This document shows, piece by piece, positions 1 through 6,434 of a DNA stretch of 12,172 nt. A program made the position numbers and the translations under genes. Under the pieces are notes generated by a model. That model was not told the origin of the DNA, did not search any database, and saw nothing but the letters and a program-made list of their open reading frames with translations. Position 1 is the stretch's first letter. Every line of letters starts with the position of its first letter. This stretch comes from DASRYH01 sp035687245 (GTDB lineage Bacteria; Actinomycetota; Coriobacteriia; Anaerosomatales; PHET01): NCBI GenBank assembly GCA_035687245.1, contig DASRYH010000041.1:1-12172 (forward strand). The letters run 5' to 3'.

Positions 1-643
1 TGCAGCTCTTGTCGCCCGCGGCGATGGCGTCGATGACGTCTTGGTTGGTGCTCGCGTGGCAGCCCGCGCACGTGACGGAGCGGTTGGCGTGCTCTGTGGC
101 CAGGTTGGCCGCGTGGCAGTCACCGCAGTTGGCGGCGAGCGTCACGGCGTGCAGGCCTACGTGGCCGTCAGCCGTGGTATGGCAGGTCGCGCAGGCCTTG
201 TCGCCTGCGGCGATGGCGCCTGAGACGTTTGCGTCGGCGCTCTCATGACATCCGGCACAGTCCACCGAACGCGCATCGTGCTCTGTTGCGAGGTTCGGCA
301 GGTGACATGCGTCGCATCCGTCGCCAAGGGTGACGTCGTGCAGCGCCGTATGGCTGCCGGCACCCGGGTGGCACGCATCGCAGTTCAGGTTGCCGAGCGA
401 GATCGCGTTGCTCACGAGCGGGTCGGAACTGTCGTGACAGACGCCGCAGGTGAGCGACTGGTTCGTGATGTGTTCGGTCACAAGGTTCGCGTTGTGGCAC
501 TCCGTGCATGCGGGATTCGGCGTGCCGTCGTGCTCGGTCATGTGACCGGAGGTCGCGTTGTGGCACGAGCCACAGGCGGTGTCACCGGCCGCGATGGCGG
601 CGATGACCTGCGGTTGAGCCGATGCATGACACGTCGCGCAGGT
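1..643 (-). repeat. Tandem triheme repeat (about 189 bp, 63 residues) inside the cytochrome gene
   Basis: Three full units and the start of a fourth are seen at protein level: residues 338-401 (DNA 643-452, 64 aa), 402-464 (451-263, 63 aa), 465-527 (262-74, 63 aa) and 528 onward (73 to the edge). Each unit has CxxCH at its 1st, about 24th and about 46th residues, a stretch such as AIAAGD before the second haem, and LATEH-like residues before the unit end. Each also carries three non-CxxCH histidines at matching places: 371/375/395, 435/439/459 and 498/502/522. Units 2 and 3 are closest; unit 1 diverges in the middle. The regular spacing suggests growth by in-frame duplication and bis-histidine haem ligation (inference). 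Confidence 0.88.
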
Positions 644-1654
644 CAGACCGGGCCGGTTATGTTCGGCGGTCAGGCGGCGCGAGTGGCAGGGCGAGCATGA
701 GGTGCTGCTCGAGACGTGATAGGTGTCGTCCTTGAACTCGTGCAGCGGCGGGACCGTGGAGTAGCCAGCGCCGTGACAGTCCGTGCAGTTCTCTACATGG
801 AAGTGGCACTGCGCGCAGTTGGTTCCCGGACCGTGGTACTGGGCCGGGTCCGTGTAGCCCCCGCCCACCGGGCTGCCTTCCCCATGGCACGCGACGCAGT
901 TGTACATCGGATGCGCGGACGGGTAGGTGGTGTGGCACGCCGTGCACTCCTGCGTGCCGGTCATCCTCGGCTTGCTTTCGACGTCGAAGGTCCACGTCTT
1001 TGTGGCGCTGAGCGCGGTCGGGCCGGTAGCCACGATGGTCGCTGAGTGCGTCGCGTAGTCCTCGAGCGGCGTCGTGACCTTCGCCGAAAGGATTCCGCTG
1101 GTCACGGTAGCCGGAACATTGTTGCCGTCGACTGTCACGACAACGGAGGATACGGCGCCGCCAGTGCTCAGGTTCGCCGTAATCGTGGGCGTGAGCGTGT
1201 CGACACTGCTGCCTGCTGCGGGTGTTTCACCGGTGATCGCAGGGGCGAGGCCAACCGCGAAGCTCCAGCTGGACTTGTAGCGAACGCCGTCAAAGCACGA
1301 CGTTTCGGCGGTGTGGTTGCCACCCGCCAGATCCCAGTGAGGCGTTCCGTAGATGGTGGCCTTCGTGAAGTCGTAGGTCCCGTCGGGGTTCTTGTCGAGC
1401 AACTGCACGGGGTTGCGGACAGCTCTGCCGTCGACCTTGACGTACCAGCTCCCCTGACCCTCCCACAGCGGCCGGGCGGTACCCACGATGCGGGCGCTGA
1501 CCAGCGGCCTTGATGATGTGACTGTGGATGCGGGAGCGGGAACCTGGCTAGACCAGGTCGCCGCAAGGGCTGTTGCAGTGGACGTCGCCAACACCACGGC
1601 GAGCACCGTCGCTAGTAGGCAAACCCTGGCAATCCGAAGAGAAACGATCTTCAC
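1..1654 (-). CDS. Exported multihaem c-type cytochrome with N-terminal Ig-like domains (3' end cut by window)
   Basis: Open frame of 551 codons running off the left edge, so the C-terminus is missing. It starts at a GTG at 1654, 9 nt after a GGAGG at 1664-1668; an in-frame TAA lies just upstream. Residues 1-31 form a signal peptide (basic start, hydrophobic core, ALA end). Residues about 38-134 and 137-226 look like two related Ig-like beta domains, each ending in a W-x-F-x-V strand. Fifteen complete CxxCH motifs follow, with first Cys at 237, 253, 280, 290, 320, 339, 361, 383, 403, 425, 447, 466, 488, 510 and 529; C551 probably begins a sixteenth. From residue 338 the haems sit in triheme repeats. 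CxxCH is the covalent haem c attachment motif, so the protein should mature outside the membrane and carry electrons. Extracellular or wall-associated electron transfer is inference; redox partners are not visible. It is co-oriented with the biosynthetic cluster but separated from it by a terminator. No named family is recognised. Confidence 0.93.
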   Translation of the reverse strand, partial: MKIVSLRIARVCLLATVLAVVLATSTATALAATWSSQVPAPASTVTSSRPLVSARIVGTARPLWEGQGSWYVKVDGRAVRNPVQLLDKNPDGTYDFTKATIYGTPHWDLAGGNHTAETSCFDGVRYKSSWSFAVGLAPAITGETPAAGSSVDTLTPTITANLSTGGAVSSVVVTVDGNNVPATVTSGILSAKVTTPLEDYATHSATIVATGPTALSATKTWTFDVESKPRMTGTQECTACHTTYPSAHPMYNCVACHGEGSPVGGGYTDPAQYHGPGTNCAQCHFHVENCTDCHGAGYSTVPPLHEFKDDTYHVSSSTSCSPCHSRRLTAEHNRPGLTCATCHASAQPQVIAAIAAGDTACGSCHNATSGHMTEHDGTPNPACTECHNANLVTEHITNQSLTCGVCHDSSDPLVSNAISLGNLNCDACHPGAGSHTALHDVTLGDGCDACHLPNLATEHDARSVDCAGCHESADANVSGAIAAGDKACATCHTTADGHVGLHAVTLAANCGDCHAANLATEHANRSVTCAGCHASTNQDVIDAIAAGDKSC

Positions 1655-1741
1655 AAAGATCGCCCTCCCTCCCCGAGTGACTTAGCGATGCTCGACTGAG
1701 ACGTCGCACACATTAGGCAGTATTCCCTATTCCTCGGGCTG

Positions 1742-1796
1742 GACTCGTGAGTGGTTGATACGGCTCATGCCGAACAGCAGAACCGCGTCACGAGTC
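1742..1796. promoter_or_regulatory. Nested dyad / candidate structured leader upstream of the cytochrome gene
   Basis: GACTCGTGA (1742-1750) is a perfect inverted repeat of TCACGAGTC (1788-1796). Inside it, GTGGTT (1751-1756) faces AACCGC (1781-1786), and CGGC-TCAT-GCCG (1761-1772) makes a small apical hairpin. The middle stem has a U-G wobble if read on the plus strand and an A-C mismatch if read on the minus strand, so the orientation of any RNA is not settled. There is no T-tract, so it is not an ordinary terminator. It does not show the conserved elements of GEMM-type riboswitches. It ends 87 nt before the cytochrome start codon and could be a 5' UTR structure or a protein-binding dyad. 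Confidence 0.45.
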
Positions 1797-1818
1797 TGTT
1801 CCCATTCTCGTGCTTGCT

Positions 1819-1836
1819 TTGTGATTGCCGTCACAA
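1819..1836. promoter_or_regulatory. CRP/FNR-family-like operator upstream of the cytochrome gene
   Basis: TTGTGATTGCCGTCACAA is a perfect 6-bp dyad with a 6-bp spacer. It contains TGTGA-N6-TCACA, the core recognised by CRP-type regulators, including actinobacterial ones such as GlxR and the mycobacterial Crp. Its centre is about 174 nt before the cytochrome start codon and it lies beyond the leuC terminator, so it most likely serves the cytochrome gene. The match is seen directly; regulator identity, sign of control and the promoter it acts on are inference. Confidence 0.55.
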
Positions 1837-1845
1837 CACTCTACA

Positions 1846-1880
1846 GGAAAAGGCCTCCCACCGTGCTGGCGGGAGGCCTT
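1846..1880 (-). terminator. Intrinsic terminator of the biosynthetic cluster, after leuC
   Basis: AAGGCCTCCC (1850-1859) and GGGAGGCCTT (1871-1880) form a perfect 10-bp GC-rich stem around an 11-nt loop. Read on the minus strand the stem runs into CCTTTTCCT, a short T-tract, whereas the plus-strand side has none of note. It lies about 105 nt past the leuC stop and just before the CRP-like site, so it separates the ilv-ser-leu transcripts from the cytochrome gene. Confidence 0.8.
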
Positions 1881-1985
1881 CTGGATCGCACTGATGACGC
1901 GCGACTACGCGGGGCGTCCGTCCTGACCTTTGATGCCGAAGGAGGCCAGCCTCAGGTCGAGGGGCCACTCGGCCCGTCAGAACCG

Positions 1986-3254
1986 CTAGTCGAGGTCTTC
2001 TGGCAGAGCAATGTGACCTGCGACGGCGGTGGCTGCGGCGACGGCCGGCGACGCGAGGTAGACCTCGCTCGTCGGGTCCCCCATGCGGCCTACGAAGTTG
2101 CGGTTCGTGGTGGCCACCGCGCGCTCGCCAGCCGCCAAGATCCCCATGTGTCCGCCAAGGCACGGCCCGCACGTAGGCGTAGAGACCGCGGCATTCGCGT
2201 CCAGGAAGATGTCGAACAGGCCCTCGTGCATGGCCTCTCGGTAGATCTTCTGGGTGGCAGGAATGATGAGTAGTCGGACGTTCTCGTGTGCCTTGCGGCC
2301 CTTGAGAATCTCTGCGGCAACGCGCAGGTCCTCGAGGCGTCCGTTGGTGCACGAGCCAATCACGACCTGGTCGACCCAGATACCCCTACTCTCAGCTGCA
2401 GGTTTAGTGTTGCTGGGGAGGTGCGGCCACGAGACCGTCGGCACGATATCGGCTGCGTCGATCTCGTAGACAGCGGCGTATTCGGCGTCCGCGTCGCTGT
2501 GGTACTCCACCCACTCACGCTCAGCACGACCATCGAGATAGGCACGAGTGACGTCGTCAACCTCGATGATTCCGCTCTTCCCGCCGGCCTCGATAGCCAT
2601 GTTCGCTATGGTCATGCGGCCATCCATGTCCAACGAGCGGATCGTCGAGCCGGTGAACTCCATCGCCTGATACAGGGCACCGTCCACACCGATCATGCCG
2701 ATGATGTGCAGGATGATGTCCTTGGCCGACACCCAAGGCTTAAGCTCACCTTCAACGTTAAACTTGATGGAGGCGGGGACTTTGAACCACGCCTCCCCCG
2801 TCGCCATGCCGGCAGCCGCATCGGTGGAGCCGACGCCTGTGGCGAAGGCACCGAGGGCACCGTAGGTACAGGTGTGAGAGTCCGCTCCGATGATCACATC
2901 GCCGGGGCCTACGACGCCCTGCTCGGGCAGCAGCGCGTGTTCCACGCCCATGCAGCCGATCTCGTAGTAGTGCGTGATCTTCTGAGCATGTGCGAACTCG
3001 CGGACCATCTTGGCCTGTTCGGCGGACTTGATGTCCTTGTTCGGCGTGTAGTGGTCGGGAACGAGCGCGATCTTGGTGGGGTCGAAGACCGACGCCACGC
3101 CTACCTTCGCGAACTCCTTGATGGCGATGGGGGCGGTGACATCGTTGGCGAGCACGATGTCGAGCCGGCAGTTGATGAGCTGCCCGGGCGTGACCTCGTC
3201 GAGGCCGGCGTGGGAGGCGAGGATCTTCTCCGTGATGGTCATGGGACGGGGCAT
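1986..3254 (-). CDS. leuC: 3-isopropylmalate dehydratase large subunit
   Basis: 422-residue LeuC of the shorter (about 420 aa) type found in many anaerobes and archaea. With the LeuD small subunit it isomerises 2-isopropylmalate to 3-isopropylmalate through a [4Fe-4S] cluster in the cytoplasm. The cluster ligands are visible as C302 (GSCTNG) and C362/C365 (PTCGPCLGG). Other aconitase-family marks are GADSHTCTYGA near residue 123, PNKD at 71, and the C-terminal NRNFVGRMGDP near residue 384. The ATG at 3254 is preferred because GAGGAG ends 9 nt upstream; a GTG at 3284 in the same frame would add ten unconserved residues and lies too close to the leuA stop. It follows leuA by 35 nt. No leuD follows: the next element is a terminator, so the partner subunit must be encoded elsewhere. 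Confidence 0.96.
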   Translation of the reverse strand: MPRPMTITEKILASHAGLDEVTPGQLINCRLDIVLANDVTAPIAIKEFAKVGVASVFDPTKIALVPDHYTPNKDIKSAEQAKMVREFAHAQKITHYYEIGCMGVEHALLPEQGVVGPGDVIIGADSHTCTYGALGAFATGVGSTDAAAGMATGEAWFKVPASIKFNVEGELKPWVSAKDIILHIIGMIGVDGALYQAMEFTGSTIRSLDMDGRMTIANMAIEAGGKSGIIEVDDVTRAYLDGRAEREWVEYHSDADAEYAAVYEIDAADIVPTVSWPHLPSNTKPAAESRGIWVDQVVIGSCTNGRLEDLRVAAEILKGRKAHENVRLLIIPATQKIYREAMHEGLFDIFLDANAAVSTPTCGPCLGGHMGILAAGERAVATTNRNFVGRMGDPTSEVYLASPAVAAATAVAGHIALPEDLD

Positions 3255-3263
3255 CGGGTAGTG

Positions 3264-3269
3264 CTCCTC
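3264..3269 (-). promoter_or_regulatory. Ribosome-binding site deciding the leuC start
   Basis: GAGGAG on the minus strand with a 9-nt spacer to the ATG at 3254. It supports that start over the upstream GTG at 3284. Confidence 0.75.
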
Positions 3270-3289
3270 TCGCAAAACGCGCACTCGCG

Positions 3290-4834
3290 CTAGATGACGT
3301 CTTCTACGCTGCGTCGCTCGGCGACCAGCAGGCGGTTCAGGGCGTTGGTGTAGGCCTTCGCGCAGGCGACGATGATATCAGGGTGAGCACCGCGACCAGT
3401 GAAGATGTCGCCGGTCTCGCTCTTGATGCGGATCGTCACCTCGCCCATCGCGTCGATGCCACGTGTCACGCTCTGCACCGAGAACTCGATGAGGTCGTTC
3501 GACTCGCCGACGATGCGGTTGATGGCGTTGTAGACGGCGTCGACCGGGCCGTTGCCGTGGCTGGAGTCGATAAGCGGCTCGCCGTCGGCGGTCTTGAGCT
3601 CGACGGTGGCCGTCGGGATGCCCGGGGTTCCGCAGCTCACGTGCACCTGCTCGAGGTGATAGACCTCGTTGAGCGTACGTTCGCTCTCCCCTACCAATGC
3701 CTCGAGATCCTCGTCGTAGACCTCTTTCTTCTTGTCCGCCAAGGCGAGAAATGCCTCGTGAACGCGCTCGAACTCTTCATCGGGGATGCTGTAGCCCAGC
3801 TCCTCGAGGCGGTGACGCAGCGCGTGGCGCCCGCTGCGGGCCGTGAGCACGATGCTCGAGCCGCCCGCGCCTACGTCGGCCGGGTCGATGATCTCGTAGG
3901 TGGAACGCTCCTTGAGCACGCCGTCTTGGTGGATGCCGCTCGAGTGCGCGAACGCGTTGGCGCCCACGATCGACTTGTTCGGCTGCACGTTGATGCCGGT
4001 GATCGTGGAGACGAGGCGCGAGGCGCGCATGATCTCGCGGGCGTTGATGCCCGTATCGACGCCGAATACGTCGGGGCGCTGCCGAAGCGCCATCACGACC
4101 TCTTCCATCGCCGTGTTGCCCGCGCGCTCGCCGATGCCGTTGATCGTGCACTCGATCTGGCGCGCGCCGGCCTTCACGGCCGCGAGCGAGTTGGCCGTCG
4201 CCATGCCCAGATCGTTGTGGCAGTGCACGGAGACGGTGACGGTCTCGATGCCGTTGACGTGCTCCATCAGACCCGCAATGAGCTGGCCGAAGACCTCTGG
4301 GTAGCTGTAGCCCGTGGTGTCGGGGATGTTCACGACGGTCGCGCCGGCCGCCACGACGGCCTCGATCATCTGGTAGAGGAAGGCAGGGTCAGACCGCCCG
4401 GCATCTTCGGCATAGAACTCGACGTCGTCGACGAAGGTGCGTGCGTACTTCACGGCATCGATGGCACGCTCGAGCGCCACTTCGCGGGTGATGCGCAGCT
4501 TGTCGCGCAGGTGGCTCTCGGAGACGCCGATGCCGGTGTGGATGCGCGGACGCGACGCTGTCTTCAGCGCATCGGCCGCGACCTCGATGTCGTTTCGAAC
4601 CGCGCGCGTCAGGCCGCAGACAACCGCGGCGTCGCCGACCTCGGCGCCGATTCGGCGAACGCTTTCGAAGTCACCGGGACTTGAGACGGGAAAGCCCGCC
4701 TCGATGACGTCGACGCCCAGTCGCACGAGCTGGCGCGCGATCTCGAGCTTCTCTTCGGTATTCATGCTGGCGCCAGGCGACTGCTCGCCGTCGCGCAGAG
4801 TGGTGTCGAATATGTAGACCTTGTCCGTACTCAT
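3290..4834 (-). CDS. leuA: 2-isopropylmalate synthase
   Basis: 514-residue LeuA, which condenses acetyl-CoA with 2-oxoisovalerate as the first committed step of leucine synthesis. The N-terminal TIM barrel shows FDTTLRDGEQSPG at 9-21 (R14, D15), the metal ligands H204 and H206 in HCHNDLG, and NGIGERAGN ending at N240. HSSGIHQDG at 297-305 belongs to the linker subdomain. Residues about 395-505 form the C-terminal LeuA dimer domain that binds leucine for feedback inhibition. Length and domain order fit the bacterial IPMS type and favour LeuA over homocitrate or citramalate synthases, although specificity cannot be proved by eye. The ATG overlaps the TGA of the upstream membrane-protein gene by one base (TGATG), and GAGGAG lies 9 nt before it, so translational coupling is likely. 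Confidence 0.95.
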   Translation of the reverse strand: MSTDKVYIFDTTLRDGEQSPGASMNTEEKLEIARQLVRLGVDVIEAGFPVSSPGDFESVRRIGAEVGDAAVVCGLTRAVRNDIEVAADALKTASRPRIHTGIGVSESHLRDKLRITREVALERAIDAVKYARTFVDDVEFYAEDAGRSDPAFLYQMIEAVVAAGATVVNIPDTTGYSYPEVFGQLIAGLMEHVNGIETVTVSVHCHNDLGMATANSLAAVKAGARQIECTINGIGERAGNTAMEEVVMALRQRPDVFGVDTGINAREIMRASRLVSTITGINVQPNKSIVGANAFAHSSGIHQDGVLKERSTYEIIDPADVGAGGSSIVLTARSGRHALRHRLEELGYSIPDEEFERVHEAFLALADKKKEVYDEDLEALVGESERTLNEVYHLEQVHVSCGTPGIPTATVELKTADGEPLIDSSHGNGPVDAVYNAINRIVGESNDLIEFSVQSVTRGIDAMGEVTIRIKSETGDIFTGRGAHPDIIVACAKAYTNALNRLLVAERRSVEDVI

Positions 4835-6429
4835 CAGGCTGTTCTCCTCGTGTTCGCGGATCCGCTACGTCGGGTCCCCGGTTTCGCCGAATGTGCGGCT
4901 ACTCCCGGGCCAGTAAGTCGCGCTCCGGGCAGGAGTGCGAACGCGGCGGGAAGCAGTGCGTACGCGAACGGCACCACAGTGGCGCCCCAGTAGTTGATGA
5001 TCTCGCCGGACTCCTCGTACCACGCCTTGTTGCCCACGAAGAGGAAGGCGATCACCGGCAGGATGACGGCACCCGCGCCCAGCACGCGCTGGGGCGTGTC
5101 CGTAACGAGCAATGCGCCTGCGATGCCCAGAGCGGCCAACACGAACGGCAGAGCGCCAGGCAGGCCGAGCAGGTCTGTGGCGTAGACGAACGCGGCTCCC
5201 GCAAAGCGCAGACCGCCGGAGTTGAGCGCAGATGCGCCCTCCTTCAGGTAAGGGGCGACTGCGGCCGCATGTGCGGCATACAGCCCGCCGAAGGCGATGG
5301 CGCCCGCTCCCCACGCGATGGCAGCGAACCGCCGCCTTTCGGCAGGCTCGAATGCTACGGAGATAAGGCCCGCGACCAGCAGGAACGCGATCGTCTCGCG
5401 GATGCATGCGGCAAGCACCGCCAGCACGACGGCGACCGCCAGCCAGGTCTGGAAGTGCCGGCTCGTGCGTGCGTGCGCCGCAGCTGCCAGCGCGAGAACG
5501 CCGATCGCGGCAGCCCAAGCCTCCTGCGAAAAGACGGTGACCTGGATCGGGAAGTAGGCGAAGTAGGCCGCCAGCGCCGCACAGGCGGGCACCGCGAGCG
5601 GCATCCGCACGGAGGCGCGCGTTACGAAGGGCACGGCCATGACGGCCAACGTGGCCAGCACGAGAAAGACCCGCGGCACCCACACCGGGTCCGGCACGAG
5701 CGCCAGGAACCACACCAGCGTGGGCATGCGAAACGCCCAGACGGTGGTGGGTGCCCAGTTCGGGTTGTCCTTCAGCGCTTGGGCGAATATCGGGTAGTAG
5801 GAGCCGCCCGCATGCACCCGTGCGGTCAGTCGGTAGAACCATGCGTCGTCGCTCGCGTCCACTGCACCGAAGTCGCCTGCGGCCAGCTGCTGGTCGAACG
5901 ATGGGTGCTGTGTGTTGGTGGTGGGATCGAAGGTCGGCGCCGAGTTCACGGTGAGCACAGACGCCCACATCGTGCCGATCACGAACACGACAGCCGCCCA
6001 CACGAAGACCGTCGGCGACACGTAGCGCCTCGCGACCACCGTGCGAACTCCAGCGCCAAGCGCTGCGGCGACGGCGGATGCGATGGCCAGCCACAGCGGC
6101 AGCGAGAGCGTCTGTGCCCCCCACGCGTTCGCAGGCGCGAGCACGGCGGCCACCAGTACCGCCGCCACGCCGCACACGGCCGCATCAGCGACCCCGGCGG
6201 CGACGAGGCCGGCGACCAGACCAGCCGCAACACCACCCATGATCCCGGGCTGGTAGGCCGACAGGCCGGCGTCGAAGCACGCAGCGGTTAGCGCGGCAGC
6301 AACGACAGCCGTCACCGCGCGCCAGATGCGGGCGCTCGCCACACGCGACAGCCCGCCCTCGAGCGCGCCGATGCGCGCCGAGAACGAGCGGTCCAGCCGC
6401 GTCGCGAAGGTGTCGGCCGAAAACGTCAT
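4834..6429 (-). CDS. Polytopic membrane protein, possibly GT-C glycosyltransferase-like, function unknown
   Basis: 531 residues, Ala/Val/Leu-rich, with about 13 hydrophobic segments (for example 38-57, 62-100, 108-128, 139-160, 229-247, 252-270, 277-295, 303-320, 326-360, 367-390, 425-444, 449-466, 481-502). There is no clear cleavable signal peptide. A polar loop of about 65 residues (162-228) carries D191, D194 and D195 followed by FYRLTARVHAGGSYYP. An acidic pair ahead of such a Tyr/Gly-rich stretch in the first large outer loop resembles GT-C membrane glycosyltransferases that use lipid-linked sugars, but this is a weak resemblance. The C-terminal 30 residues are basic and probably cytoplasmic. 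The ATG lies 5 nt after the serA stop, with GGAG inside the end of serA, and the stop overlaps the leuA start. The tight packing implies co-expression with serine and leucine genes, yet nothing in the protein points to amino-acid metabolism. A transporter role cannot be excluded. Confidence 0.85.
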   Translation of the reverse strand: MTFSADTFATRLDRSFSARIGALEGGLSRVASARIWRAVTAVVAAALTAACFDAGLSAYQPGIMGGVAAGLVAGLVAAGVADAAVCGVAAVLVAAVLAPANAWGAQTLSLPLWLAIASAVAAALGAGVRTVVARRYVSPTVFVWAAVVFVIGTMWASVLTVNSAPTFDPTTNTQHPSFDQQLAAGDFGAVDASDDAWFYRLTARVHAGGSYYPIFAQALKDNPNWAPTTVWAFRMPTLVWFLALVPDPVWVPRVFLVLATLAVMAVPFVTRASVRMPLAVPACAALAAYFAYFPIQVTVFSQEAWAAAIGVLALAAAAHARTSRHFQTWLAVAVVLAVLAACIRETIAFLLVAGLISVAFEPAERRRFAAIAWGAGAIAFGGLYAAHAAAVAPYLKEGASALNSGGLRFAGAAFVYATDLLGLPGALPFVLAALGIAGALLVTDTPQRVLGAGAVILPVIAFLFVGNKAWYEESGEIINYWGATVVPFAYALLPAAFALLPGARLTGPGVAAHSAKPGTRRSGSANTRRTA

Positions 6430-6434
6430 GTGCC

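Larger units (their letters stand above)
1655..1985. other. Intergenic control region between leuC and the cytochrome gene
   Basis: This 331-nt stretch has no convincing coding frame on either strand. From the leuC side it holds a roughly 105-nt untranslated tail, an intrinsic terminator (about 1846-1880), a CRP-like palindrome (1819-1836), a nested dyad (1742-1796) and the purine-rich ribosome-binding site of the cytochrome gene (1664-1668). A small hairpin, GGGCC-ACTC-GGCCC at 1962-1975, lies just after the leuC stop. No -35/-10 pair stands out well enough to call a promoter. No remnant of leuD was seen here. Confidence 0.7.

Noticed and set aside
1..643. Possible CRISPR or other non-coding direct-repeat array
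   Set aside because: The roughly 189-bp periodicity is fully explained by coding triheme units; repeats are imperfect, in frame, and have no short constant repeat with unique spacers.
157..995. Minus- and plus-strand short frames across the cytochrome region
   Set aside because: They are other frames of the 551-codon cytochrome frame, which alone gives regular CxxCH motifs and a signal peptide.
1742..1796. GEMM-type (cyclic dinucleotide) riboswitch, often found before multihaem cytochromes
   Set aside because: Neither strand shows the conserved core segments of that class; only a nested hairpin is present, so it is reported as an unassigned element instead.
3255..3284. Alternative GTG start of leuC at 3284
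   Set aside because: It would add ten residues not seen in the family and would place the strong GAGGAG site inside the coding sequence.
2286..6291. Long plus-strand open frames opposite leuC, leuA and the membrane protein (335, 433 and 466 codons)
   Set aside because: They lie antisense to genes with clear family motifs, have Arg/His/Gly/Ala-rich low-information translations and no recognisable domains. They are expected by-products of high GC content.
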